Assembly (NCBI RefSeq): GCF_009727055.1
Contig: NC_052357.1
Span: 86,452,721-86,516,720, forward strand
From: Benincasa hispida
Lineage: Eukaryota > Streptophyta > Magnoliopsida > Cucurbitales > Cucurbitaceae
Direction of reading: 5' to 3'
Length of the DNA: 64,000 nt
Shown here: positions 22,400 through 34,300 of the stretch, piece after piece
Layout of the letters: the number at the start of each line of letters is the position of its first letter
Position numbering within the stretch: the first letter of the stretch is position 1
Notes under the pieces: model-generated
The model's database searches: none
What the model saw: the letters and a program-made list of their open reading frames with translations, nothing else
Told to the model about the DNA's origin: nothing
Position numbers and translations under genes: made by a program

Positions 22400-23921
22400 A
22401 TACTTTAACATTAATAGTGCACTTTGTTTAGAATGTGCATGTCTCTAAGCATGAGAATTTGAAGTGGGGGTAAGTAAAGTGCGTTGTACCACACAGGAAA
22501 GTTCATCCCTACATCCGGTTGAGTTACTTGGAGATAATCCTTCTGTCCTTCATCCTCTTGGCCAGATTCTTGGTCTTCCTGAATTGTTAAATTTCTACGT
22601 TGAGGGCAATCTTTGGAGAGATGAATTGTTGACCACACCTAAAACATTTGCCAAGGTTAGGTTTAATATAAGAATTCAAATTATTATAAATATTAGAACT
22701 AGTACTCCTCTTATTGTCTCGCTCGGATTTAGGTGCACCAAGATCCCTTGGTTTGGAGGTAGAAAGATTGGCATCCGATGGAGATTTAAGGGTGTCTTGT
22801 GGTTGCATTTTACCTTGAGTTGGAGCCTTGTCCCAAGTATTTCTTCTAGAGAACCACCATTTTTGCTTCTGAATTTTATCTTCCTCAATGGTTAATGCAA
22901 TGGACGCATCCTCAGATAAATAAGAGATGGTGTGTAAATGGAGTTTCTCCTTAATTTCAGTTCAAAAACCATCAATGTATCGAGCAATTTGTTGATTCTC
23001 ATTTTCGGCCAAATTGTTTCTTCCACTAAGTCGTTGAAACTCCTCCGTGTAGTCTTCCACATTGTAAGTGTCTTGCTTACAATGTTGAAACTGATTGTAA
23101 ATCAATATTTCATGGTGAACAGACAATAATCTTTTCTTCATTAATCGAAGCATTTTGGGCCAGCTTCGAATTAGGGCTTTGTCGTACAACCTTCTATTAG
23201 ATTGGATTTGATCCCACCAACTGGATGCCCCGCTCTTCAATTTAAGGCTTACTAGTTTCACCTTTTTATCTTCCAGAGTTCCCATATATTCAAAGAAATT
23301 CTTGATGCTCTTCATCCAATCAAGAAAGAGCTTTATATTCATTCTACCATTGTAATTGGATAGATCAGTCTTCATCTTGTAGTCGGCTACATGTCTTTAA
23401 TATTGATTTCCACGAACTTGTGGGTAGTTGTGAGGATCTTAAATATTGTTCTCGATATAAATTCCTATTTTAATAGCCTTCTTGAGGTGGTTCTTCATGT
23501 TCTTAGAAGTATTCTTGGTAAAGAAGTCGAAGGAATAGATATCTATGTTACTGAGTAGCTAACAAAGGAAGGGTTTCCTCATCCTCGGATGAATCAGTTT
23601 TAGAACCTATAACAGGGTGTAAAGGTCCTTAATGTATTGGCTGGTGGTTAGGAAAAATTGACTTAAATCTAGGATTTTAGCATAATTACCTTGTGGTATC
23701 TTGAGTGGAGTCTTTCCTGGTTGAATTCTTGTTGAATTTTGATCTTTATGGAAGCCAATTTGTAGTCCTTGTTGTTTCCTTGGTTGTTGGTCTTGAATTC
23801 CCTTGTTTTCTTGAATTTCTTGCCTGGTGTGATCAACTTCTTTTCCTTTGTGTTTGTTTTGATTACTCAAAACTTTACCAAATTCAATTGTGAGGAGTTC
23901 AATAGCCTGTTGCTTACCCAA
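22400..23921 (-). pseudogene. Ty3/Gypsy gag pseudogene
   Basis: 23375-22962 reads as a retrotransposon gag core (FLDWMKSIKNFFEYMG, then D-Y-T-E-E-F-Q-R-L near its end), which would form the particle shell. 23921-23607 is the probable gag N-terminus, Lys/Gln-rich. The CCHC zinc knuckle lies near 22640-22590, but its two halves (C-F-R-C-G and H-L-S-K-D-C) are in different frames, marking a frameshift inside the knuckle. Confidence 0.8.
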
Positions 23922-24030
23922 GATGGTGGTGCTGATGTTGCCGATGAATTCTTCAAGAGTTGTGAGTCGATAATCAATTGTTTTAGGGAAGAAGATACTT
24001 CCCGATACTTACCCATCCCTTCACGAGGTA

Positions 24031-24041
24031 CTCTGATACCA
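24031..24041 (-). other. Primer binding site of the minus-strand Ty3 element
   Basis: Plus-strand CTCTGATACCA reads TGGTATCAGAG on the minus strand, the initiator-Met tRNA primer site, two bases from the LTR end at 24044. Confidence 0.8.
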
Positions 24042-24043
24042 GT

Positions 24044-24319
24044 TGATAGAAAACTCGGTTCTTTAAGTAATCTTGGAAAAAGAGAGATTTTACAAATGTT
24101 TGAGAAATGATAACAAGTTTTCCCTTAAATAGACCCAAGGGAAAGGGTTTGGCCACCTCTAAACTAACTAACTAACTAACTAATTCTAAACCGCATCTAA
24201 ATAGACTCAAAGGGGAAGGGTGTGTTCATACCTAAACTAATACAAAAATGAAACTAAAAATGTTAATTAAAATACATTTGGCTAATACAGGTAAGAATTT
24301 ACCAGAATACCCTACATTA
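24044..24319 (-). repeat. 5' LTR of the minus-strand Ty3 element
   Basis: Pairs with 19031-19326; the minus-strand end ...TTTTCTATCA abuts the primer site. Confidence 0.8.
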
Positions 24320-24324
24320 GTAAC

Positions 24325-25690
24325 CTTCCTACTATTGCTTCAATTTAAATTTTCTTGAGTTGTTATGATAATAGACTTATGTCAGTATTCAAATTATGGC
24401 ATTCGAAGGTGCTATTTATAATGTCATGTAAGATTGATATATTTATCGTTTATATGTTAACATATATGATTCCCACCAATAATTTTATATGAACATTTTT
24501 ATTTATCGTTTGGATAGGATTGGCAGTGGTAACTTCATATTGCGTATGGTTGGGTAACAAAAAAAAAAAAGCTTCTTTGTCATGGAAGATCTAAACTTCT
24601 GCAAAATGTTTGTGAGGAAAGAGGTAAAATGTGGATGTCAATTTTATTGCTTCTGTTCCTTAATTTTTGGGTTTGTGATTTGTTACATTTTGTGATTAAA
24701 CTTTATGATACATGTTTACTCTTGCTCTCTTATATTTATATTCTTTGCCGGTGGTTTTTGAAAAATTTTGACAACAGTCTTCTGTAGAAGGACCAGACTT
24801 AAGGAAGAAGATTTGAAGTTAGAGTACTTGTTAGTGTATAAGAGGTATATCATATAACTCATAACCACATATTTATTTGAAATAGTTTATACTAATAGAC
24901 TTAATTTTTCTTTCTTTTATAATGATGTGAATATCTTTCAAATACATATTTACATCAACTTACTTTGATAGACCTAATATCTAAATAGTAAGATTGTTGT
25001 GAGTATTTAAAATTTGTACTTCAAAGATTGTATTGGATTAATTACATGTTTCACTTATTAACTCCCCCTCCCTCCAAAAAAAAAAAAAAAGTTTGTTACC
25101 TTTTCATTATTGAAGAATGATTTAAATATGGAGGTTATCTACGTTAATAATGTTTGGTTTGGAGCCTATTTATGTGGTCATATTGTGACTTTATGACTTG
25201 TTTCTGTTTCAAAGTTTGATTTTTAAGTTTAGTTGTACGATTAAAGTAAGGTTTTAAGTGTAAATGTGATCAATGAAATGACACAGAGAATGTGAATATC
25301 AAGATCAAGCTTGATATTATTATTATTGTTGACATTTATGTGTTGAGTACAATTCTAAAATGAATGTTTTGTTTACTTAGGTACTTGCATAAGCCCGTTG
25401 AAGCAAGGAAACACACCAAGCAAGTTATTTATACATGTTTTTTTTTTTTGTTCATAATGTCAACAATTTAGTTGTAATTGCTAGATCTATAAATAACTTA
25501 ACCCAAGTTTGGTTACTAGTTTCGTTGTCCATAGTTTGCCTTGTATGAACGTTAAAAACTCTATCGTTATATATGAAAGTTCATATTTGTGCATGTGTAT
25601 ATGTTTAGTGCCGAAATTGGAGGAAGCATAAGTGTATTAACAAATATGAAACAAATAGTTGTCTATTATCAAAAGCATTTTTTTTACATT
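24325..25690. other. AT-rich non-coding interval
   Basis: No recognised gene. It contains poly-A/T tracts (for example 24560-24571 and 25077-25090). A few short stretches open in one frame (near 24580-24620, 24785-24840 and 25380-25420) could be old exon or transposon remnants, but no family is recognised. Confidence 0.4.
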
Positions 25691-26308
25691 CGATAAATGT
25701 TGTGAGTTGTATTTATATGACATCAGAATACTGTCATTAGTCATACTGTAATACTATAAATAAATGTCAATTAATGCATTTCAATGAAGTTTAGACAATG
25801 TCACAATTACGATATTGTAAATGTGTAAATATTGATGTTTTTGTGACAGATTTTCCATGTCAAGGTAAATGTTTAATTGACAGAAAAAGTCAACATTTTA
25901 TATATTTATTGACAATGGAAAATTGTCATATAAAACAATACCATGATAGATATTAATAGTCCAACCTTTTTGTTGGAGAATCCCACATTGGAAAATTTAG
26001 TATTGGAAGTTTCTCTTATGTACTCCAATCTTGAATTTTGGGTTTGGGCCCTAAGGGGTACCCATGTTTTGGAGGGAGTGAGGAGATAGACCAATGTGGG
26101 TCGGGCGAGACGCGTGTGTGTGATTATTAATTTTTAATAAAAATATTTTTTTTTTCTCTTTTAACCAAAGGAAACAAATAAAGGAAAAGGTCCTCCTCGT
26201 TTCGATTCGTCCGCGTCATTCGCTTTCGTTCGTGTGCAAGCGTTTCGTCCGTGCACGTTCTGAGGCTCACCGCCTTTTTCACTCTCTACCATTCCACGCT
26301 AAAAGAGA

Positions 26309-26482
26309 CGTCAAATACTTCATAAGCACAGTACCATTAGAGAGTTTCTCACTACTGGTGCAGTTAGAGTTGAACGCATACAGATTGATGAAAATTTGGA
26401 AAATCCTTTGACGAAAGGAATGGCCAGAGAAAAGGTTTTCAGAACCTCAGAAAGGATGGGACTCATGCCTATAGAAAGATGA
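26309..26482 (+). pseudogene. Copia RNase H C-terminal fragment
   Basis: One clean frame of 57 residues ending in TGA reads K-H-S-T-I-R-E-F-L-T-T-G, then N-P-L-T-K-G-M-A-R-E. It is the standard C-terminal block of plant Copia RNase H (family motif H-I-R-E, then ADPLTKG). It follows directly after LTR-like DNA, so everything upstream in gag-pol has been deleted. Confidence 0.85.
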
Positions 26483-27008
26483 ATCACAGTGAAGAAAACC
26501 CAACCGGTAGACTGAAGATCCCAAGAAACAGGTTCAACGAGTATTAATTGACCACGAATGATATATAGTGAATCATGCTAAACTAAACACAAAGTTCTAT
26601 TCCTATGACTTATAGTCTGAGCATGATATCCTGAAGCGTAAGAAAAGTTGAACTCAGTTCTTAATGAGATCTATACTTGATGACAAGTGGGGTACCTAGC
26701 TACAGGAGTACTCTTGATAGACTCACCTGTATGAATATGGAAGTGAGGGTCACTTCCTATGGAGTTTTTAGGCAAACTCTCTAGAGCATTCACTAAACCG
26801 GGATATACATGCTAGGCCTTAAAGCACGAGCTTTCTACTACACCCTAATGACACTCTGTGTGAGATGCTGTTAGAGATAGAGTTCAAAACCAAGGGTTAC
26901 TCTAGTATATTCTGAATCATCTACACTATGTAAAGGTTCAAGTCACTGCTCAATGAAAATCTTTTCTCTCTTTCTTTTTTTTTTAGATTAAATTTCCAAG
27001 TGGGGGAT

Positions 27009-27632
27009 TGTTAGGTGAAAATTTAACTTTCAAAACAAGAGAGAACCAATCTTTTGGTTGGAGAATCCCACATTGAAAAATTTAGTATTGGAAGCCTCCC
27101 TTATGTACTCCAATCTTGAGTTTTGGGTATGGGCCCCAAGGGGTACCCATGTTTTGGAGAGAGTAAGGAGATAGACCAATGTGGGTTCAGTGGACGTCCC
27201 ACACGTGCGCCACCGCCTTTCGGTCGGGCAAGGCGAGTGTGATTATTAATTTTTAATAAAAATATTATTATATTTCGCTCCCTACCGTTCGACCGAAAAC
27301 ACAATTCATTTTTCACTTCATTCCATTTTTCCTCTCCTAACTCTTCCATTTTAGTTTTTCGAGTAGCGGCTTTAGAAAGGGTGTGTGTTTCGGCCGGTCG
27401 GTAATGGTGAATTTTCGATTGGGTTTCTTTTGGTTGTTTTATCCTGGGACGTCGTGGAAAATTTTCAAACCTGCTTGCACACTTGGGCAGATCCGTGAAA
27501 CGTCTTAAAGATAGCGAGCTCCGCGACTCAGCCTATAACAAGTTTCTATTTTGTAGAGTTTTGCTCTTTACTTGACCGTCGTGCCTTGACCGTTTATTGT
27601 TTGTCATTCTGAGGGTCCTGCCGTTTCCAACA
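27009..27632 (+). repeat. 3' LTR of the Copia remnant
   Basis: Begins TGTTAGGTGAAAA right after the purine-rich AAGTGGGGGA (26998-27007) and ends GTTTCCAACA. Flanking TTGAC (27633-27637) also occurs at 25909-25913, a possible 5-bp duplication. The minus-strand frame 27101-27349 is inside this LTR and is not a gene. Confidence 0.7.
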
Positions 27633-27786
27633 TTGACTGAAATGGAATGTCATGATACAACCAATAATGACTAATTTTTCATGTATCATGACTTTCCTTG
27701 ATGGTAGATTCAAAGACTAAAAAAAGTCATTTGACATGTGATGATGACATTCTTTTAGAGTCATGAAAACTGTTTTTCTTATAGTG

Positions 27787-28865
27787 ATTTGATATGAAAC
27801 AATTCTATGTCAGGGGCTATCAAAGAAAATTTCAAGATTTGTACTAGGATTCAAAATTTAGATTTGGCACGTAATATCCCGACATTCTTTTACATTTACT
27901 GCAACTTAGATGACAGGTTACCAATTATATGTATATATCTAATCATCTTTTTGTGGCTTGACCAGTTTTTACAAGTTCTAATAATGTATAATATGAATGT
28001 GATGTTCTCTATCCTTTGTCTTATAAGAGTATATAATAAGTATTGGGAAATGAAGTACTCGACTAAACTCAATGACTTCTCACAACACTTTTTTTTTTGT
28101 CACAATCAACATTGGCTTGGTAGTTTAATTGTTATAATGAATGCAACCTAGTTAAATGATATCACAATGTCTACATGCAACAATATGAAAAATAGAAAAT
28201 ATAGTACAAATCATGTGATTTAAACTCTAGCCTTTTGGTATAGATAATTCCCCATGAGCATGCTTTCCATAAGAAGGTGTGCTTGTGAGTGGTGGTCTTT
28301 AAATCAAGTATAACAAAAATGAGGTCAGATGTTCAAATCTCTTTTACACTAAATAATTGTGCGAAAAGAATAAAATAGAAAATGAAGAATTAATATTCCT
28401 TTAATTTATTGCCTATTACGTTAGTATTGTAAAGTAATATAGAGTCGGTAATATTAATAAAATTTTTAAAGATTTTTAAAGAACTATATAATGAAGAAAA
28501 GGAGTATGATGTTTCCATAGCTTAGAAAATTTTCCAACAAAGATGCTCGAAATCCATTCATGATACTTTTTAGATATGGTATTAAATTTCATTGACATGT
28601 CAGTTTTCTATTAATATTTTCACATCTATATGCGATTCAACATCAATATGATATGTGAATCGACATTTTCATTATATCTTACATAACTAGATGAAACGTG
28701 AAAAAATAATAAAATATCACTGATATGAATATAATATAGATAATAAACATGTTAACTTGTTTAAATAATCTAAAACATTTCTATATATATATATACATAC
28801 ATACATATATGCATATACTTACATACATACTTGCAACAAACCAAAGAGAATCTCACAACTCAAAG
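27787..28865. other. Non-coding AT-rich interval with microsatellite
   Basis: No gene recognised. The open frame at 27807-28151 resembles no family. A TA/CATA microsatellite occupies about 28781-28830, next to the expected 3' tail of the LINE fragment. Confidence 0.4.
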
Positions 28866-29880
28866 TCAAGATACAATCAAAATATAACCAAATGAATTAA
28901 AAGGAGAACAAGAATAACAAACAAACCAAATACATAGAAAAAAAAGCACACAAATCAAGGGAAAAGATCCCAGGAGATGAACCTGTATAAGTCCTTTCAA
29001 TTGAAGCCCCAAGCTACTAAGAACAAAAAAGAAAAATCTCAAACCACACAACCCGACTAACCACTTAGGAGGGTGCAAGGCAACTCCATGGATGCACATA
29101 TTATGTTCACACCAAATATGATAGATAATCGCATACCAAGCGACTCTCCAGACCTTACATCTTAAACAATTATGTAGACTAAAATGATAAATCTAATTGA
29201 GCTTTGTGTCCTAATGAGCGATCCTAGTAAACTACCTTGAAAATCTGTCCTACTAATGAGAACATGCTCCTCACAAGAGTATGTCCTCGAAACAACCCAA
29301 TTAAAAGGGCACTCAAAGAATAAATTGTATTAGTCTCAATTCCACCGGTACACAAAACACATACACTAGGAATATCAGAACCCCACCATACAATCATGTG
29401 TTTGTAGTCGATTCCAAATAGTAAACCAAGCAATGAGAGAATGACTGGGAATACTACCTCCAAACCAAAGAAATTTAGCAAGTCACTTCATGATGCCTAA
29501 GGTGCAAGGACTCCCATGCACTAGCGACTAAAAACCCCCTCAAATGACAAGGGAAACATATAACACAATCATCTCTATCAACCTCAACCACTATGGATTG
29601 TACTTGCTCAAAGACATCAACCAGCTCCCTAGAGTTAGAAGTACAGTTCCAATTCCCATCAATGCGGAAGAAATCGTCAACCTTAGCCTAAATGGAATTA
29701 TTCGCATCTAAAATAACCATAGTACTAAACTGTTGCGGAATAGGATTCATTTCTAAACAAGGGTCAAACCACACTAATAACAACGACCATCTCCAGTGGT
29801 GAAACAAACCAAGAGCCACATCTTGTCCCGAACACAAAGAATAACTCGCAAACACCCAGACGAAGATTAGGGAACTTACG
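28866..29880 (-). pseudogene. LINE (non-LTR retrotransposon) 3' fragment with zf-RVT region
   Basis: Minus-strand frames at 29481-29224 and 29099-28866, with frameshifts between, read as the C-terminal zinc-binding region that follows RT in plant L1-type LINEs. The block C-V-L-C-T-G-G-I-E-T is followed by the eroded E-C-P-F region, then I-I-Y-H-I-W-C-E-H-N...H-G, the usual end of these ORF2 proteins. Further upstream in minus orientation to about 29880 there is weak similarity to the preceding linker. RT and endonuclease are absent, as in typical 5'-truncated LINE copies. Confidence 0.7.
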
Positions 29881-31340
29881 AATAATATAAATATTAGTTC
29901 AAATTTTTTGTTTTTATAATTTTACTACAAATAACCTGGACATCATATCAATATTTTCAATGGCATTTCTATAAAATTGAGATCTCCACATTCAAACATT
30001 TTAAACCTGGTTGCGAAACGCGGAGTGAGGCATGGGATGGGGATTGAGCACAGTGGCAACATCAAATTTATGATTGCAGCAACGGGGAAGCAAGAACTGT
30101 TGGCCCTCAAAGCCATCACATCCACATCGCATTCATTTTCGACTTAATTATTGGAAGCACAATAATGTTGTATAGTTTCCTCTTCTCTTATCTATTATTT
30201 TTCACATTACCCAAATCACAAAAGCGTTTGTTTTATATTTTACTGGTTCCTCAATCTGCGGAGTTGTGAGAAAATGAACGCCAAGAAAAAAAGGACACTG
30301 TCATTTGTGAAAGCCAATCATAATCACATTCATGAGATCTCTCCTGGCTTCTGTGTGCCTTTTCTTGCATTTATGTCATCTGGGTCTTTCCTATTCGGTT
30401 CCTTTTCTTCATATATTTCACTCATTTTCTGTTGGGGAGTTAATAATAATACTAAGAAGCTGCGTCTTCGTCAACCCCAAGAAGTTTGTGCACATGGGGT
30501 TGTCATTTATCTATTAAATTATATACCCAAGTCTGGGGATTTTTCCGAACCCTTTTGGCTACTGATTTATATGTATCGTTTCCTTTTGGAATCGGCTGTC
30601 ACTTTGAGTTGGATTTGTCTCTTTTGCATCTGCTTTTGGAGGTGAATTAGAAAGTAGCTCAATGGGGCTTTTCAGAGTCAGCTTCTGGATTTTTTTTTAA
30701 AATGTCAGTGAGATTTCAAGGGGATCTTAGATATTTTGAGTACTGGATTGAGTTTCATTCTAACGAGAGAGTTTAAGTAAAAGCATTCACTGATGGGTTC
30801 TTCTTGTTCCCTCAGAAGATGATGATTTGTTCTTTCAGAATTTTTCTTCTGTTGGATCGATTTGAGGTTCAAAGAAGCTGTTCCGTTTGTGGGGTATTTG
30901 CAAACTCACTTTCTCAAACTGGAATGCCAGGAAGTTTGCCCTTTTTCTTTTAAAGGAAAAAAGAAGAAGATTTGTTGGAGTTCCTCCTGGGTCCAGTTGG
31001 CTATATTACGTTTGTCTCAGAGGGAAAATTTGATCCGTTTTGATATTGGTTGGAGAAAGCTGGAAAATTAAACTTATACTCATTGCTTGAGTCGTCTCTT
31101 CCACGAGGCCTTGTTAAATCTTAAATGTTAACCGATACTCTTTTTTCCTATATCAGTATAGTGATACATACTTGATACTCTCATAAGAATATGCCCCTCT
31201 TAATCTAGGGAACTGAGTTTTTTCTTCTCTCTTCTATTTTCTTCCTTTTATTGTAGTTCTGGTTAAGTCTACTGATGCTGGTATAGGACTGGAAATTTTG
31301 AGTTTATCTTTTAGGTTGTAGTCTTTGAGATTTGTTGGAA
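29881..31340 (+). other. Upstream region and probable 5' leader of the MLO gene
   Basis: The start codon of the MLO gene is at 31341. A plausible leader splice acceptor (...CTTTTAG or TTGTAG) lies at about 31310-31322, so a 5'-UTR intron is likely. The open frames at 30274-30645 and 30862-31071 do not match known proteins and probably fall in promoter, leader exon or leader intron. I could not fix a TATA box or transcription start. Confidence 0.4.
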
Positions 31341-34300
31341 ATGGCTGAAAATGCCTCCCAAGAGGGGAGATCTCTGGCTCTGACGCCTACCTGGTCTGTT
31401 GCTTCCGTGTTGACAATTTTCGTCGCAGTTTCATTGCTTGTAGAACGCTCCATTCATAGGCTAAGCTCTGTAAGTATATTTCTGGACCACTGCTTTTTAT
31501 GCTTTAAACAAAGTATCTGGCATGTTAACTAGTCAAAACTAGCATACTTCTGAAACTTTTTAGAAGTATTCTTGCAGAATCTGGTAAGGTTTGTACTCAT
31601 GATATTCTACGTGTTAAAAGATACATATTCTGGCTAAGAAATACTTTAGTGACTCAAACACTATTTCCCTGATACATTGTGTTTCACAGTTTCAGCTACT
31701 GCAGATTTTGTTCTAATCATGACATGAGTTTGTTGCCTTCTCTCTTTCAGTGGCTGGGAAAAACTCATAGAAAACCCTTATTTGAGGCAGTGGAGAAAAT
31801 GAAAGAAGGTAACCAGCCTATGTTATGTGCTCAATCACCTTAGACAAGAATAGCTTCATCTGGTGGCTGGTTCTCATTTCATTTTAGTTTTATAATTATT
31901 TTGCTCATTAAAACTGCCATTCGTTGCCTTTGCAGAGTTAATGCTGCTTGGATTTATTTCTTTGCTTCTGACGGCAACATCAAGTTTAATATCAAATATC
32001 TGCATTCCATCCAAGTTCTATGATACCTCTTTTATTCCATGCTCCCAGTCAGAGATTGATGAACAAAATGCGGATAATTCTTCATCTGAGAAGCGAAAGC
32101 TATTTATGGTTTCTGTTTTCCCACAATTGTATAGGAGGATGCTAACTGTGAACAAAAATACATGCAAAGAGGCACGTTATGATTATTATTTTTTTTTTCT
32201 TTAAAAGAACTTTTTTATATATTGATAAGAACTGTCTTCGTCCATCCCAATAGTCAATTGAAATTTGCAACTTTCCTCATTGTGCAGGGTCATGAGCCCT
32301 TTGTTTCATATGAAGGACTTGAGCAATTGCATCGTTTTATCTTTGTAATGGCAGTAACTCATATATCTTATAGTTGCTTAACCATGTTGTTGGCAATTGT
32401 GAAGGTTAGTTTTTTTTTTTCATAATCATTTTATATGAAACCTTGCTGAAAAAGTAATCAGTATGCAACGGAATTTTAGGGATAGTTTAACTTAGTTTTG
32501 TATTTTTCACTTGACCCAGTGTCTGTAGTTTCAATCATTGCTTTTCTTCACTCAAACAGTGGACTCCATTCTCTAAAATCATAGAGACTAAATTGTTTGT
32601 CTTGTTATTATTTTGTGTTCTCTTCTATTTGGGTTTGATTTGAGAGAACAACAATTTCTTTTAACTTTGATTATGTCGCTTAATAGAATTTTACCTGCTA
32701 GGACATAATGTGTAATGGTTAAGCATAATAGGAATCATCCTGATTTCTATATTTGTAAAGAGAACTGGATTTTAGTACCATTTGTTTGTCGTACAATGAA
32801 CATTCCTAACTTTACTTCTTACTCGATGGAAGTTGAATGGAGTTATCTGATATGCAATCCAATATCTATTTGTGTACCTCTAGTGTTGAATGTGTGAGTG
32901 TGTGTATGTGTGTGTTTTCCTTTTTTGAATAATTTGAGGCATTGACTATTCCAATATTATGAAATAAAATATTTGCATTTTTCTTTAAAAAATCATTGAA
33001 GATATATAAAAATTATAACTATCTATTCTAACGGTTGACATTTTATCATTTGACCAGATCCATAGTTGGAGAGAATGGGAAAATGAAGCTCACATGGACC
33101 ACCATGATTTATTCAATGGTGAGCTCTATGATTATGCTATGTGTGATTCTTTAGCATTCAACTCTAGGTATGTTCTCTTAGCCACTAGAAGAGTTCACAA
33201 GGAATCTGGGAGTTCAAACCCAAAACTTTGGAGGATATCTCCAACCATATGCCAAGCCCATAACTACCAGTCATATTATCAGATTCCAGTTCAAATATTT
33301 TTTTAAAAGATTTCATTTTCCATTGACCACAATACTTCCACGTCTTAAACCTGTATGATATCTTACATCTGAACTTCTGAGGAATCTCTGGTTCATTGAA
33401 ATTCTCAAGTACTTCAATCTGTGCTCCCAATAAACCATCTTGCTCAGCTTATAAACTTCAGATCAGATTGTTCAGAGACAAAAACATGCAAAAGAAGAAT
33501 GTTTGAAAGGGAATCTATTAATAAGCTAGCTTGTAGTTCTAAGTGCTGATGAATGCTCAGATCTAATTTTTAGTACCTTTCTTAGATTGTCCTTACCCCA
33601 TTGATGTGCTTATTTTATTTTAGTAATTATTGGTCCTTTGCAATTCCCTCATATTTTTATCTAAGTTTCAATAACACCAGGAGTCCACAAGGAACATCCT
33701 TGAACAGCAACTCTCTGTTCCAAGGGACCATTTCTGTGTATTGGTTACTTGTAATTGATAATATGGTATTTAGCATGACCACTCTTTGCTTTCTCTAGAT
33801 GGTTCAGATTTCTATTTTTGGAGAACTGACAATTATTTCTCTACTATTATTACAGATGCAACGAAAGAAAAGATAATGCAGAGACAATCTACCTTTGTAC
33901 AATATCACACCTCCAATCCTTTAACCAGGAATAGTTTTCTTATCTGGATGGTAAGCATTGAACTTCTTCTCATTTAGATATTGCCACATGACTGCGTCTA
34001 TTCATAGACCCACCACCATTTTGGTTATATCTATTCTCACTTCAGCAGTGTATATCTGCAAGGGCTACTTAGTGAAAATATTGGGTGTTTTCAGACCAAG
34101 TATATGCTTTAATGGGCCAGATCCAAAAGCATCTGACGGTGGAGCGTACATAATCAATGGAGAACGGGGAACAACAACCCCTTTTTAAGAATCCTACGTT
34201 TTTGTGCATATATTAGAGAACAATGAGAAGTTATTGACATACTTTAAATTATGATACTAAAAACTACACATCAACTGCTGCTGTAAAGAATTTGGTATAC

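Larger units (their letters stand above)
19031..24319 (-). mobile_element. Ty3/Gypsy retrotransposon, minus strand, degraded but near full length
   Basis: 5.3-kb element with short LTRs of about 280-295 bp at 19031-19326 (3') and 24044-24319 (5'). Reading on the minus strand it has a Met-tRNA primer site, gag with a zinc knuckle, protease, RT, RNase H and integrase in the Ty3 order. GTAAC occurs directly outside both ends (19026-19030 and 24320-24324), a candidate 5-bp target duplication. The outer ends are not perfect TG/CA, so edges are uncertain by a few bases. The reading resembles CRM/Galadriel-like chromoviruses, though I see no clear chromodomain. Confidence 0.85.
25960..27632 (+). mobile_element. 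Shrunken Copia remnant with two LTR copies
   Basis: About 200 bp at 25970-26160 and 27055-27270 are near-identical direct repeats (ATGTACTCCAATCTTGA, AAGGGGTACCCATGTTTTGG, GAGATAGACCAATGTGGGT). The second copy is a full LTR, 27009-27632, beginning TGTTAGGTG after the purine tract AAGTGGGGGAT and ending CCAACA. The first copy lacks its start and end. Between them only the last 57 codons of pol survive. Confidence 0.7.
25700..27786 (+). mobile_element. Right end of a CACTA (CMC/EnSpm) transposon, interrupted by a Copia remnant
   Basis: The sequence ending at 27786 reads, on the minus strand, CACTATAAGAAAAACAG, which fits the CACTA terminal inverted repeat. Adjacent DNA on both sides of the Copia remnant (25700-25955 and 27633-27786) is crowded with short TGTCA/TGACA words in both orientations, as in CACTA subterminal repeats. 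The matching left terminus was not found, so the left limit is nominal. No transposase is visible. Confidence 0.5.

Noticed and set aside
27807..28151. 114-codon frame
   Set aside because: AT-rich, no family similarity, no promoter or splice context.
30274..30645. 123-codon frame upstream of the MLO gene as a separate gene
   Set aside because: No recognisable family or domain; it lies in the probable promoter, leader exon or leader intron.
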